Positions 26,729-38,964 of a stretch of 64,000 nt of DNA are shown one piece after another. The DNA is from Paenibacillus_V sp046244365 (GTDB taxonomy: Bacteria; Bacillota; Bacilli; Paenibacillales; NBRC-103111). The DNA is taken from NCBI RefSeq assembly GCF_046244365.1, contig NZ_CP176395.1, positions 8,432,001 to 8,496,000 on the forward strand, read 5' to 3'. A program made the position numbers and the translations under genes. The notes under the pieces were generated by a model that saw nothing but the letters and a program-made list of their open reading frames with translations, had not been told where the DNA came from and did no database searches. Positions within the stretch are counted from its first letter, which is position 1; each line of letters begins with the position of its first letter.

Positions 26729-26773
26729 AAAAAGCATTTATTTTCTCCGATTAAGGGAAAATAAATGCTTTTT
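26729..26773. terminator. Bidirectional terminator between the MazG-like gene and pssA
   Basis: A 17-base stem (AAAAAGCATTTATTTTC and its complement) with A/T runs on both sides serves the two convergent genes. Confidence 0.85.
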
Positions 26774-26810
26774 ATTTTCGAGCTATGGCCGTAACGGGCG
26801 AACCGCCGCA

Positions 26811-27509
26811 TTACCGTTTCCGTTTCAAGCCTTGGAACGTCCCCCACAACGCATAAATGACAAGCGGTACGAACACCATCCGCGTCAAGTAATGCGGGTA
26901 CATGATCACGACGACGACCGCCGCAACCACGATGAGCATCAATATCCATACGGCGATTTTGGGAAGCGCCACCTTCTTGAAGCTTGGATATTTCACCTTG
27001 CTGACCATTAAATAGGACAGAAACAAAGTGCTCGCAACCAAGAAATACGAGTTAAGCTCTTGATGGAACAAAGCCAGCGTACATAGGATACCGCCTGCTG
27101 CAGGGATCGGCAGGCCGATGAAATATCCGGGCGTACTTTGAACGACGTTGAACCGAGCCAGCCGCAAAGCGCCGCAAATCGGAAAAATCGCCGTCGTAAT
27201 CCAAGCCGTTGCCGGATTGAGATCGCTAAACGCCACGACATACATAATAAACGCCGGCGCTACTCCAAAGGAGATCACGTCCGATAACGAATCGAGTTCC
27301 TTGCCGAACTCGCTTGTCACATTAAGCGCACGGGCTACACGCCCGTCAATTCCGTCCATCAACATGGCCACGATGACCATGATGGCTGCAAGGTTTGCAT
27401 TATCTATACCATCAAACGCCGGTGTGTCGTTAAAAACAAGTATGATGGCAATGATCCCCATAAACAGATTGGCTACTGTAAATATGTTGGGAACAGACTT
27501 CTTCAACAT
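26811..27509 (-). CDS. pssA: CDP-diacylglycerol-serine O-phosphatidyltransferase
   Basis: PssA makes phosphatidylserine, the precursor of phosphatidylethanolamine. The 232 residues are mostly membrane helices. The CDP-alcohol phosphotransferase motif is intact: DGRVAR, eight residues, then GKELDSLSD. It lies 52 bases downstream of disA in the same direction, a place where Bacillus has disA directly followed by yacL. It ends at a bidirectional terminator. Confidence 0.93.
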   Translation of the reverse strand: MLKKSVPNIFTVANLFMGIIAIILVFNDTPAFDGIDNANLAAIMVIVAMLMDGIDGRVARALNVTSEFGKELDSLSDVISFGVAPAFIMYVVAFSDLNPATAWITTAIFPICGALRLARFNVVQSTPGYFIGLPIPAAGGILCTLALFHQELNSYFLVASTLFLSYLMVSKVKYPSFKKVALPKIAVWILMLIVVAAVVVVIMYPHYLTRMVFVPLVIYALWGTFQGLKRKR

Positions 27510-27561
27510 TCGTCGTCCACCTCAGTGTTAACTTTACCCTAACCACATGATTGTATGCAAT

Positions 27562-28635
27562 TTAGATATGTCTGTCAATCAGGACCTGGTCCTGAATGCG
27601 CTTCAGCCCTTCCTTAATCGTACGGGCGCGCACTTCTCCGATCCCGTCCACTTCGTCCAATTCCTCGATAGTCGCCATCATCACATGGGGAAGACACTCG
27701 AAGCGCTCCACCAAATTGGCAATAATGATGGACGGGAGACGAGGAATCTTGCTAAGCATACGGAAGCCGCGCGGCGATACGGGCTCCTCGAGCACCGCGT
27801 TCGAATGCATGAACCCAAGCAGGCGGGCGATATGGTGATGATCAAGCACTTCTTCCGGACCGAGCTTCCGGAGTCCCGCGCGAATTTCCTTCACCTTTTC
27901 ATCGATCAGGTCTTTGCAGTAGTCTTTGATGAGGAACAATTCTTCCTGTTCCGTTCCAGCCACAAGTTCATCAAGCTGCATGCTGATCAAACGGCCTTCC
28001 GTACCGAGTTCATTAATATATTTCCGGATCTCCGCACGTATTTTCAGTACCATGCCGATGCGCTGCAGCGCGTTCGTCACATCGTGAAGCGTCACAAGCT
28101 CCTCAAACTCCGATGCTCCCAGATTCGTCAGCGTTTGATCGAGAACCGATTTATATTTTTCGAGCGTTTGTATCGCCTGATTGGCTTTGGTCAGAATAAC
28201 GCCTATATCCTTAAGCGCGTAACGCAGATTGCCTTGATAAAGCGTAATGACGTTGCGCCGCTGGGAAATGGATACGACCAGCTTCCCCGTTTGCTTCGCT
28301 ACGCGTTCCGCCGTCCGGTGACGAATACCGGTTTCGATCGAGGAGATCGACGAATCGGGAATCAGCTGCGTATTGGCGTACAGGATCCGCCTCAAATCCT
28401 CGCTGAGGATGATCGCTCCGTCCATTTTGGCTAGCTCGTACAAATAGTTCGGCGAAAAATCGCAATTGATCGAGAAGCCGCCATCGACGATTTCCATCAC
28501 TTCCGGACTATAGCCGACTACAATTAGACCGCCCGTCTTGGCGCGCAGCACGTTTTCCAGACCGTCCCTGAACATGGTGCCAGGCGCTACCATTTGCAGG
28601 AGCAGGCTCATGACATCTTCTTTTTTTTCCATCAT
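27562..28635 (-). CDS. disA: DNA integrity scanning diadenylate cyclase DisA
   Basis: DisA makes c-di-AMP and scans DNA for recombination intermediates, delaying sporulation when damage is found. The 357 residues have the N-terminal DAC domain with DGA (72-74) and RHRTAER (105-111), a helical linker, and C-terminal helix-hairpin-helix repeats ending VDGIGEVRARTIKEGL. AAAGGGGGGTCA precedes two adjacent ATGs; the second (28632) has slightly better spacing. It is 21 bases after radA, as in Bacillus. Confidence 0.97.
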   Translation of the reverse strand: MMEKKEDVMSLLLQMVAPGTMFRDGLENVLRAKTGGLIVVGYSPEVMEIVDGGFSINCDFSPNYLYELAKMDGAIILSEDLRRILYANTQLIPDSSISSIETGIRHRTAERVAKQTGKLVVSISQRRNVITLYQGNLRYALKDIGVILTKANQAIQTLEKYKSVLDQTLTNLGASEFEELVTLHDVTNALQRIGMVLKIRAEIRKYINELGTEGRLISMQLDELVAGTEQEELFLIKDYCKDLIDEKVKEIRAGLRKLGPEEVLDHHHIARLLGFMHSNAVLEEPVSPRGFRMLSKIPRLPSIIIANLVERFECLPHVMMATIEELDEVDGIGEVRARTIKEGLKRIQDQVLIDRHI

Positions 28636-28656
28636 TGACCCCCCTTTATCTTCAAG

Positions 28657-30024
28657 TTAGCGCAGCGCCTGCGCGAGCGCTTCCGTCACCGTATTCACGC
28701 CAACGATTTCGATGCCTTCGGGCTGCGTCCAGCCCTTTAAGCTTTTAGCCGGCAAAATGACTCTTTTGAAGCCAAGCTTCTGCGCTTCTTTCACACGCTG
28801 ATCTACGCGGGACACCCCGCGCACTTCCCCGGTCAGGCCGATCTCGCCGAACACGACGTCATAAGGCTCGGTCGGTTTATCGCGAAAGCTCGACGCAATG
28901 CTGACCGCAATCGCCAAGTCGACTGCCGGTTCGTCCAGCTTCACGCCGCCCGCCACATTCAGAAACGCATCCTGATTTTGCAAAAACATGCCCATCCGCT
29001 TCTCAAGCACCGCAATAATAAGGGATAGCCGGTTGTGATCGACACCGGTCGACATTCTTCTTGGCGTCGGAAAATTCGTAGGCGAAACAAGCGCTTGCAG
29101 TTCCACGAGTACCGGCCGCGTCCCTTCCATGCTGGCGACAACGGTTGAACCCGACACCCCGATGGGCCGTTCCGAGAGGAATAACTCCGAAGGGTTATTC
29201 ACTTCCACCAATCCCGATTCGAGCATTTCAAAAATGCCGATTTCGTTGGTCGAACCGAAACGGTTTTTCACCGCCCGCAGGAGCCGGTACGAATGATGCC
29301 GCTCTCCTTCAAAATAAAGCACGCAGTCCACCATATGCTCAAGCAGCCGCGGACCTGCGATCGCCCCTTCTTTCGTAACATGTCCGACTAGTACCGTAGC
29401 GATACCCTTCATCTTAGCTATACGCATAAAATGGGACGTGCATTCCCGAACCTGCGAAACGCTGCCCGGTGCCGATGCGATTGCCGGATGATATACCGTC
29501 TGAATCGAATCGATGACGACGAAGTCCGGCTTTAGCTGCTCGATCGACTCCATAATGAGCTCCACATTCGTTTCGCATAGCACGAACAATTGTTCGGACG
29601 TAACTTCCAATCGGTCCGCCCGAAGCTTGATCTGCCGGGATGATTCCTCCCCGGATATGTAAAGCACCTTCAGCTGCTTTTCCGTTAAAGCAAACGATGT
29701 CTGCAGCAGAAGCGTCGATTTCCCGATTCCCGGATCGCCGCCTACGAGGATAAGAGAACCCGGCACGATTCCGCCACCGAGCACCCGGTTCAACTCTTGG
29801 TTGTTCGTCAATATGCGCGGTTCGCGCGCACTTTCTATATCTATGATCGAAGTCGCCTTTTCTTGCGTTCGAAGATGCGAAGATTGGAAGCCTTGCGTCT
29901 TTACTACGGTTTCCACTTCTTCGACCATACTATTCCACGCCTGGCAGCTGGGGCATTTGCCCAACCATTTCGGCGATTCGAAGCCGCACTCCTGGCAGCT
30001 GAATTTCGTTTTTGGTTTAGCCAT
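28657..30024 (-). CDS. radA: DNA repair protein RadA
   Basis: RadA is a RecA-like branch migration helicase acting in recombination. The 455 residues carry an N-terminal zinc finger (C10, C13, C24, C27), Walker A GGDPGIGKST at 95-104, the RadA-specific KNRFG motif near 255, and a C-terminal Lon-protease-like domain. AGGGGATT precedes the ATG. A strong terminator ends clpC upstream. A candidate promoter (TTTTCA, 17 bases, TACAAT) lies in the gap, so radA-disA may have its own start. Confidence 0.96.
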   Translation of the reverse strand: MAKPKTKFSCQECGFESPKWLGKCPSCQAWNSMVEEVETVVKTQGFQSSHLRTQEKATSIIDIESAREPRILTNNQELNRVLGGGIVPGSLILVGGDPGIGKSTLLLQTSFALTEKQLKVLYISGEESSRQIKLRADRLEVTSEQLFVLCETNVELIMESIEQLKPDFVVIDSIQTVYHPAIASAPGSVSQVRECTSHFMRIAKMKGIATVLVGHVTKEGAIAGPRLLEHMVDCVLYFEGERHHSYRLLRAVKNRFGSTNEIGIFEMLESGLVEVNNPSELFLSERPIGVSGSTVVASMEGTRPVLVELQALVSPTNFPTPRRMSTGVDHNRLSLIIAVLEKRMGMFLQNQDAFLNVAGGVKLDEPAVDLAIAVSIASSFRDKPTEPYDVVFGEIGLTGEVRGVSRVDQRVKEAQKLGFKRVILPAKSLKGWTQPEGIEIVGVNTVTEALAQALR

Positions 30025-30160
30025 TGCAATCCCCTGTCTTGGTCACCATCGGTCCGTTCCGATATGTCACTCAAAATTGTACCATTTTGCACAAGGGGTG
30101 AAAACCCCTTTCATTTCCTATTTTTGCGAGCTTCATCTCAGAATCATTCTATCAAATGAA

Positions 30161-30202
30161 AAAGCATTTTGCGGAATCGATACGATTCCGCAAAATGCTT
30201 TC
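30161..30202 (-). terminator. Terminator after clpC
   Basis: On the minus strand AAAGCATTTTGCGGAATCG pairs with its complement over 19 bases and runs into TTTTTCATTTG. It isolates the ctsR-clpC operon from radA. Confidence 0.85.
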
Positions 30203-30215
30203 CTTACTTGTATTT

Positions 30216-32660
30216 TTAGGGCTGCGTTACGGCAGGTTCATTTCGCAAAACGACCAGTTCGCCTTCGCGCTCATCGATCGTCAGATGATCGCCCTTCTCG
30301 ATATTCCCCTTCAGCAGCTCCTCGGACAAACGATCCTCGATATGCTTCTGGATCGCTCTGCGCAGAGGACGCGCGCCGTAGGTCGGGTCGAAGCCTTCCT
30401 TCGCAAGGAATGCTTTGGCGCTATCGGTCAACAGGAAGTCGACTTCATGCTCTTTAAGCCGCTTGCGAAGCTCTTCCGCCATGAGCGTAACGATCTCGGC
30501 GATATGCTTCTCGTCCAGCGAGTGGAACACGATAATCTCGTCGATCCGGTTGAGGAACTCCGGACGGAAGCTCTTTTTCAGCTCGCCCATGACGCGGTCT
30601 TTCATATTGTTGTAATCCTTAGCGGTGTCGTTGCCGGCCGTAAAGCCTAGCGTCGCATTCTTCTTGATCATATCCGCGCCGACGTTCGACGTCATGATGA
30701 TCAGCGTATTGCGGAAGTCGACGGTCCGGCCTTTGGAATCGGTCAATCTGCCGTCCTCGAGCACCTGCAGTAGGATGTTGAACACCTCCGGATGCGCCTT
30801 CTCGATCTCGTCGAGCAATACGACCGAGTATGGCTTGCGGCGCACTTTCTCCGTCAATTGCCCGCCTTCTTCATAGCCGACGTAGCCTGGAGGCGCCCCG
30901 ACCAAACGGGAAGTCGAGTGCTTTTCCATATACTCCGACATGTCGATACGGATAACGGCATTCTCGTCGCCGAACATCGATTCGGCTAGAGCGCGCGCCA
31001 GCTCCGTTTTTCCGACGCCTGTAGGTCCGAGGAAAATGAACGAACCCATCGGCCGCTTCGGATCTTTGAGTCCAGCCCTTGCGCGGCGGATCGCCCGGCT
31101 AACCGCTTTGACAGCCTCTTCCTGACCGATAACGCGGTCGTGCAGGATCGACTCCATTTTGAGCAGACGTTCGGTTTCTTCCTCCGCCAGCTTGCTTACC
31201 GGGATACCGGTCCAGCTCGCGACGACCTGCGCAATATCCTCCGGCGTCACTTGAGAATCGGTGCGGCCTTGCTTCTCTTTCCATTCGTTCTTCGTAAGAT
31301 CCAGCTCTTCCCGCAGCTTCTGCTCGGTGTCGCGCAAGGAAGCGGCTTTCTCAAACTCTTGGCTCTGCACGGCGGCGTCCTTCTCCTTACGGACATCCTC
31401 CAGCTTACTTTCGAGCTGCTTCAAATTCGGTGGTACGGTGTACGAGTGAAGCCTTACTTTCGAGCCCGCCTCGTCAATCAGGTCGATCGCTTTATCCGGC
31501 AGGAACCTGTCCGTAATATAACGATCGGACAATTTTACCGCCTGCACAATCGCTTCATCGGTAATTTTTACGCGGTGATGCGCCTCATAACGGTCACGCA
31601 ATCCGTGCAAAATTTGGATCGCTTCCTCCGGTGTCGGCTGATCTACGGTGATCGGTTGGAACCGGCGCTCCAGAGCGGCATCTTTCTCGATATATTTGCG
31701 ATACTCGTCAAGCGTAGTCGCTCCGATGCACTGCAGCTCACCGCGCGCCAGAGATGGCTTCAGAATGTTCGACGCATCAATCGCGCCTTCTGCGCCGCCT
31801 GCACCGATCAGCGTATGCAGTTCATCGATAAACAGAATGATGTTCCCTGCTTGACGAATTTCGTCCATAATTTTTTTCAGACGGTCCTCGAATTCGCCGC
31901 GGTATTTGGTACCGGCAACGACAGAGCCCATATCCAAAGTCATAACCCGTTTATCGCGCAGCGTTTCGGGTATTTCGTTGTTGACGATGCGCTGCGCCAG
32001 GCCTTCGGCAATTGCCGTTTTCCCGACGCCCGGCTCGCCGATCAGCACCGGATTGTTCTTGGTACGGCGGCTTAGCACTTGAATGACACGCTCGATTTCC
32101 TTGCTGCGGCCGATAACCGGATCCAGATTGCCTTCTCGGGCATAAGCCGTCAAGTCTCTTGCCAAACCGTCCAGCGTCGGCGTGCTGGCATTCGTAGACG
32201 TACCATGGTTAGTCGATACGGCTTCGCTGCTGCCTAGCAGCTGCAGCACTTGCTGGCGTGCTTTATTAAGGGATACGCCCAGATTGTTCAGCACGCGGGC
32301 GGCAACCCCTTCGCCTTCGCGAATGAGACCGAGTAAAATATGCTCCGTGCCTACGTACGTATGTCCAAGCTTGCGCGCTTCATCCATCGAGAGCTCGATG
32401 ACTTTCTTAGCTCTAGGCGTATAAGCGATATTCGTCGGCTGCTCCTGGCCGCGACCAATGAGCGCTTCTACTTCGTCTTGAATTTTCTCGAGGCCCAGTC
32501 CCAGCGCAATAAGCGCCTTGGCGGCAATGCCTTCGCCTTCCCGGATCAAGCCAAGCAAAATGTGCTCGGTTCCGATATTATTATGGCCGAGTCGTACCGC
32601 TTCTTCTTGGGCAAGGGCCAACACTTTCTGCGCTCTTTCCGTAAATCTGCCAAACATCAT
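30216..32660 (-). CDS. clpC: ATP-dependent Clp protease ATP-binding subunit ClpC
   Basis: ClpC is the Hsp100 unfoldase that feeds ClpP and degrades arginine-phosphorylated proteins. The 814 residues have the double Clp-N repeat (1-145, with NIGTEHILLGLIREGEG and VGTEHILLGLIREGEG), AAA domain 1 with GEPGVGKTA, a UVR-containing middle domain, and AAA domain 2 with GPTGVGKTE. ATG 32660 follows GGAGG by 8 bases; a GTG three codons earlier overlaps that site. It is the last gene of the ctsR operon. Confidence 0.97.
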   Translation of the reverse strand: MMFGRFTERAQKVLALAQEEAVRLGHNNIGTEHILLGLIREGEGIAAKALIALGLGLEKIQDEVEALIGRGQEQPTNIAYTPRAKKVIELSMDEARKLGHTYVGTEHILLGLIREGEGVAARVLNNLGVSLNKARQQVLQLLGSSEAVSTNHGTSTNASTPTLDGLARDLTAYAREGNLDPVIGRSKEIERVIQVLSRRTKNNPVLIGEPGVGKTAIAEGLAQRIVNNEIPETLRDKRVMTLDMGSVVAGTKYRGEFEDRLKKIMDEIRQAGNIILFIDELHTLIGAGGAEGAIDASNILKPSLARGELQCIGATTLDEYRKYIEKDAALERRFQPITVDQPTPEEAIQILHGLRDRYEAHHRVKITDEAIVQAVKLSDRYITDRFLPDKAIDLIDEAGSKVRLHSYTVPPNLKQLESKLEDVRKEKDAAVQSQEFEKAASLRDTEQKLREELDLTKNEWKEKQGRTDSQVTPEDIAQVVASWTGIPVSKLAEEETERLLKMESILHDRVIGQEEAVKAVSRAIRRARAGLKDPKRPMGSFIFLGPTGVGKTELARALAESMFGDENAVIRIDMSEYMEKHSTSRLVGAPPGYVGYEEGGQLTEKVRRKPYSVVLLDEIEKAHPEVFNILLQVLEDGRLTDSKGRTVDFRNTLIIMTSNVGADMIKKNATLGFTAGNDTAKDYNNMKDRVMGELKKSFRPEFLNRIDEIIVFHSLDEKHIAEIVTLMAEELRKRLKEHEVDFLLTDSAKAFLAKEGFDPTYGARPLRRAIQKHIEDRLSEELLKGNIEKGDHLTIDEREGELVVLRNEPAVTQP

Positions 32661-32724
32661 GCTTCGCACCTCCGTTTACGTTATACGTGGGTTAATAAGC
32701 CAGCCTGCCTCTTCATGAGAACGT

Positions 32725-33792
32725 CTAGGAGCTCTGTCTGGCAAGCTGCCGACGAATCAATTCGGCTCTTCGAATATCTCTTTCTTCAGGCGTAAGCTTT
32801 TTTCCTGCATATTGCTGTAAAAAACCTGGCTGCGTCATGACCAGCAGCTCGTTTAAGGCTTGAGCCGATCCATTCTTCAGTATGCCGAGATCGAGCCCGA
32901 GTCTAACGTCCGATAGCCGCTGTGCCGCCTCCTTGGAGTCCATAATCATGGCATGGGTTAAAATGCCGTAGGAACGGTAAACTCTGTCCGCAAGCCGTTG
33001 CCCGGATTCCGACAGAAGCTTGCTCCGAGCCGCGCGTTCGTGCTCGATGATTTGCCTTACGACGCTGTGCAGGTTTTCGATAATTTCTTCTTCAGACTGA
33101 CCCAGCGTAATCTGATTCGAAATTTGAAACAAATTGCCGATCGCTTCGCTGCCTTCTCCGTAAAGACCTCTCACGGCAAGCCCCACCTGGGTGACGGCCG
33201 ATAAAATGCGATTAATTTGCTGGGTAACGACCAAAGCAGGCAAATGAATCATGACCGATGCCCGTATCCCCGTTCCGACATTCGTCGGACAGCTAGTTAA
33301 ATAACCGCGGTTTTCGTCGAACGCATATCCCCACTGGGTTTCAAACACGTCATCGATCTGATTCGCGAACTCCCACGCTTCCTGGATTTGAAATCCGGCA
33401 CGCAGGCATTGAATACGCAAATGATCTTCTTCGTTGATCATAATGCTAATCGATTCGTTCCCGCTCAGCATCACGGCGCCGTTCCGGGATTCGTTAGCGA
33501 GCGCTGGGCTGATCAAATGCTTCTCGACGAGCACCTTCTTCTCGACTTCGTTCACATCCGAAAGAGGAATGAACGTAAAATCGTCAATCGCTTGCAAATC
33601 TTTGCTATTTGCTACGCATTCCGCTTGATCGAGCACTTCCTGGGACTGTTGGTTCGTCGCTAACATCGGAAACGGATAGCTTTGCAAATTGCGAGCGATC
33701 CGAACCCGGCTGCTGATAACGATATCGCCATCCGGCCCTCCGCTTCTCATCCAGTCACTTGATGCCTCGTTGACAAAGCGCTCCAGCGCCAT
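32725..33792 (-). CDS. mcsB: Protein arginine kinase McsB
   Basis: McsB phosphorylates arginines on CtsR and damaged proteins, marking them for ClpC. The 355 residues form a phosphagen-kinase-like domain: nucleotide-binding SSRVRIARNL near 27, NEEDHLRIQ, the loop CPTNVGTGIRASVMIHLP, and a C-terminal arginine-rich phospho-arginine receptor part. GGAGGCG precedes the ATG. It starts 14 bases after mcsA, whose product activates it. Confidence 0.97.
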   Translation of the reverse strand: MALERFVNEASSDWMRSGGPDGDIVISSRVRIARNLQSYPFPMLATNQQSQEVLDQAECVANSKDLQAIDDFTFIPLSDVNEVEKKVLVEKHLISPALANESRNGAVMLSGNESISIMINEEDHLRIQCLRAGFQIQEAWEFANQIDDVFETQWGYAFDENRGYLTSCPTNVGTGIRASVMIHLPALVVTQQINRILSAVTQVGLAVRGLYGEGSEAIGNLFQISNQITLGQSEEEIIENLHSVVRQIIEHERAARSKLLSESGQRLADRVYRSYGILTHAMIMDSKEAAQRLSDVRLGLDLGILKNGSAQALNELLVMTQPGFLQQYAGKKLTPEERDIRRAELIRRQLARQSS

Positions 33793-33806
33793 CTCGATCG
33801 CCTCCT

Positions 33807-34322
33807 TTACAAGCCTGCCAGCTTCTTCTCTAGATCGCGAATTTGGTCTCGAACGCCCGCCGCGTTCTCGAACTCCTCCCGCTCGATGTGCTCGGAGAGC
33901 TCACGCTTCAGCTGCTCGAGCTCCCTTTTATATTTTATGAGGCCACCGGTACGTTTGGGTACTTTTCCAACGTGAACCGTATTGCCGTGTACGCGTTTAA
34001 ACAGCGGATCCAGCCGATCCCCGAAATGCCGATAGCAAGAACTGCAGCCAAAACGCCCGAGTTTGCTGAACTGGGTATAGGTTAGCCCGCATTGCTCGCA
34101 GCGCAGCGTCTGCATTTTAGCTCCGATTGACCCGGTTGTAGGACCGAATTCAAGCAGCCCCGAAAGCAGGTTATGAATCGAAAAGCCGCCCGCCGTTCCA
34201 GGAATCAGCTCGCCCTTCTCGCGCGCGCATGATTCGCAAATATGGAATTCGGTTTTCTCGCCATTGACGATCTTCGTAAAATGAAGCGTCGCCGGCTTCT
34301 TCCCGCATTCCTGACAATTCAT
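33807..34322 (-). CDS. mcsA: McsA, activator of McsB (zinc finger and UVR protein)
   Basis: McsA is the adaptor that stimulates McsB kinase. The 171 residues carry two treble-clef-like zinc sites, the first from CQEC and CESC, the second from CEQC and CSSC. A linker is followed by a C-terminal UVR motif (LSEHIEREEFENAAGVRDQI). AGGAGG precedes the ATG. It lies between ctsR and mcsB in the usual order. Confidence 0.96.
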   Translation of the reverse strand: MNCQECGKKPATLHFTKIVNGEKTEFHICESCAREKGELIPGTAGGFSIHNLLSGLLEFGPTTGSIGAKMQTLRCEQCGLTYTQFSKLGRFGCSSCYRHFGDRLDPLFKRVHGNTVHVGKVPKRTGGLIKYKRELEQLKRELSEHIEREEFENAAGVRDQIRDLEKKLAGL

Positions 34323-34430
34323 ACGATCAGCCTCCTATCTGATAAAGCCGATGATTGCACAGCTTGCCTCGCCGTCTTACTCATGAGTACCTCTCAATAT
34401 CCTTCCTCATGACGCTTAACGTATGCGGTG

Positions 34431-34892
34431 TTAGCGGCTAAGCAGAGCAATCAGCATCGCTTTCAAAATCGTGGCGCGAATTTCGTCCCGGAATGGCAAT
34501 TTAAAAACGAGAACCTCTCTTGAGATTGCCGCATTAAACAAATTGGCTTCCCGGTTTGTGATGAATCCGCCTTCCAGCAGCTGATAAATCAACCCTTCTG
34601 CAGTCGTCTGATCTATGTGATTGCCGACTGTACGCGAAATATGATCCAAAATGGTTCCTTGGGAGCTGAGCTCGACTTTCTGAATGCGAACGTAACCGCC
34701 GCCTCCGCGCTTGCTCTCTACAAGGTAGCCTTTCTCGATCGTAAAGCGTGTGCTGATCACATAATTAATTTGCGAAGGGACGCATTGAAAGCGTTCGGCC
34801 AAATCATTTCTTTGGATTTCAATGACGCCATTCGGACTTTGCAGTAACGTTTGCTTCAAGTAATGTTCGATAATCTCCGAAACATTGCGCAT
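34431..34892 (-). CDS. ctsR: Transcriptional repressor CtsR
   Basis: CtsR represses clp genes and is inactivated by heat and removed through McsB/ClpC. The 153 residues have the N-terminal winged helix-turn-helix (NDLAERFQCVPSQINYVIST) and the glycine-rich wing KRGGGGYVRI that acts as thermosensor. It starts behind AGGAGG and lies directly downstream of a CtsR box, so it is autoregulated. Confidence 0.97.
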   Translation of the reverse strand: MRNVSEIIEHYLKQTLLQSPNGVIEIQRNDLAERFQCVPSQINYVISTRFTIEKGYLVESKRGGGGYVRIQKVELSSQGTILDHISRTVGNHIDQTTAEGLIYQLLEGGFITNREANLFNAAISREVLVFKLPFRDEIRATILKAMLIALLSR

Positions 34893-34920
34893 TCACTATC
34901 CTCCTAAGAAGTAAGTTGAC

Positions 34921-34973
34921 TTTGACTTTCTTTGACTTTAACTTTATTATAACACTTTTTTCCCGTTTGCCAA
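34921..34973 (-). promoter_or_regulatory. ctsR: ctsR operon promoter and CtsR operator
   Basis: On the minus strand TTGGCA (34973-34968), 16 bases and TATAAT (34951-34946) form the promoter. AGTCAAAGAAAGTCAAA (34937-34921) is a full CtsR direct repeat just downstream, where bound CtsR would block transcription. A further AGTCAA follows, extending the repeat. Confidence 0.9.
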
Positions 34974-35108
34974 GAGGGTACCGGTATTTATTGTTGACGT
35001 TTCCTTATTTCCTTATACGGCATCCTTGCCCACCTTCAAATGGCCTACCCCGTAACTGAGAGCGTCTGTAAACGACTCTTGAACACTCTTCACCGGCTTT
35101 CTTCGCAA

Positions 35109-35152
35109 CAAAAAAAGCAGCACCTTCACTGGATAACCAGTGAAGGTGCTGC
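35109..35152 (-). terminator. Terminator of the rRNA operon
   Basis: A perfect 16-base stem (CCAGTGAAGGTGCTGC at its 3' arm) with a 4-base loop is followed by TTTTTTTG on the minus strand, directly after the distal 5S. Nothing gene-like is seen from here to ctsR (34893-35108). Confidence 0.95.
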
Positions 35153-35158
35153 GAGCTG

Positions 35159-35274
35159 CTTGGCAACGTCCTACTCTCCCAGATCCCTGCGGATCAAGTA
35201 CAATCGGCGCTGGAGGGCTTAACGGTCGTGTTCGGGATGGGTACGCGTGGTTCCCCTCCGCCATCGTCACCAAA
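35159..35274 (-). rRNA. rrf: 5S ribosomal RNA, distal copy
   Basis: The minus strand reads TTTGGTGACGATGGCGGAGG to GTAGGACGTTGCCAAGC with the usual 5S helices, about 116 bases. It follows 23S by about 100 bases and differs from the internal 5S copy at three positions in one block near its middle (CGATTG here, CAAGGG there). Confidence 0.97.
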
Positions 35275-35302
35275 CATGTTGCCCATATACAGGGGGTTTA
35301 CT

Positions 35303-35337
35303 CCCTGAAAACTAGATGCGAAGTTCTGCATTCATCC
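35303..35337. repeat. 23S processing stem, 3' arm
   Basis: This stretch is the inverted counterpart of 38335-38374 (shared core CTAGTTTTCA and GCTTCG/GCGAAG). Together the arms enclose 23S and should form the RNase-processed stem. Confidence 0.7.
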
Positions 35338-35377
35338 TTGTTCCTTCGTAGTCCTTACACCTGTCGATGTAAAGATG

Positions 35378-38298
<2,921 letters not shown>

Positions 38299-38334
38299 AT
38301 GATCTCTCTCGAGATCGCTACAAAAAAACTAAGG

Positions 38335-38374
38335 ATGTTTTGCATTGCTTCGCTATCTAGTTTTCAAGGAACAA
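38335..38374. repeat. 23S processing stem, 5' arm, with boxA-like sequence
   Basis: Pairs with 35303-35337. On the minus strand it contains TGTTCCTTGAAAACTAG, like the boxA antitermination element of Bacillus rRNA leaders. Confidence 0.7.
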
Positions 38375-38403
38375 ACGTCACCGCCTCAAAAGCGGCGAGG
38401 TCT

Positions 38404-38433
38404 AATGTAACACATCTCTTCGACTCTTTGCAA
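38404..38433 (-). promoter_or_regulatory. Internal rRNA-type promoter in front of 23S
   Basis: TTGCAA (38433-38428), 18 bases and TACATT (38409-38404), followed by CGCCGCTTTTGAGGCGG. It is the same architecture and downstream motif as the two promoters before 16S. It lies between tRNA-Ala and 23S. Confidence 0.7.
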
Positions 38434-38465
38434 GTGGTTTTTTCAACCACTTTCTGGAGTCTATT

Positions 38466-38541
38466 TGGTGGAGCCAAGCGGGATCGAACCGCTGACCTCC
38501 TGCTTGCAAGGCAGGCGCTCTCCCAGCTGAGCTATGGCCCC
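38466..38541 (-). tRNA. tRNA-Ala (anticodon TGC)
   Basis: A 76-base cloverleaf from GGGGCCATAGC to GGCTCCACCA with CCA encoded. The anticodon loop is CTTGCAA, giving TGC. Confidence 0.97.
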
Positions 38542-38559
38542 ATATTCCCTTAATCAGTT

Positions 38560-38581
38560 CCGGGGCTCCCCGAAAAGTAAT
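38560..38581 (-). repeat. Half copy of the dispersed GGGGAGCCCC repeat
   Basis: The minus strand ATTACTTTTCGGGGAGCCCC matches the 3' half of the copies at 13057 and 42504. It lies in the tRNA-Ile to tRNA-Ala spacer. Confidence 0.55.
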
Positions 38582-38713
38582 GTATAAACCTTGATCGATG
38601 CAACACAAGGATGCATGACCGCCCTTAACGGTAGGTTTAGACGCGTTTCCTCACATCCGTTCGTCACGGACGGAATTACCTTCGAAGGCCATCTTCACTT
38701 TTTGGGGTACAGT

Positions 38714-38791
<78 letters not shown>

Positions 38792-38792
38792 G

Positions 38793-38815
38793 AAAAAAGC
38801 CCACAATAGTGGGCT
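38793..38815 (-). terminator. Intrinsic-terminator-like hairpin inside the rRNA operon
   Basis: On the minus strand AGCCCAC, TATT loop, GTGGGCT and a run of Ts stand between the internal 5S and tRNA-Ile. In an ordinary mRNA it would be called a terminator. Confidence 0.75.
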
Positions 38816-38817
38816 CG

Positions 38818-38934
38818 CTTGGCAACGTCCTACTCTCCCAGATCCCTGCGGATCAAGTACCCTTGGCGCTGGAGGGCTTAACGGTCGTGTTCGGGATGGG
38901 TACGCGTGGTTCCCCTCCGCCATCGTCACCAAAC
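38818..38934 (-). rRNA. rrf: 5S ribosomal RNA, internal copy (between 16S and tRNA-Ile)
   Basis: Nearly identical to the distal 5S (three substitutions in one small block), full length and with intact helices. Its position in the 16S-23S spacer is unusual. Confidence 0.95.
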
Positions 38935-38964
38935 GATTTGCGTTTACCAAAGAAAGAGCATTGC

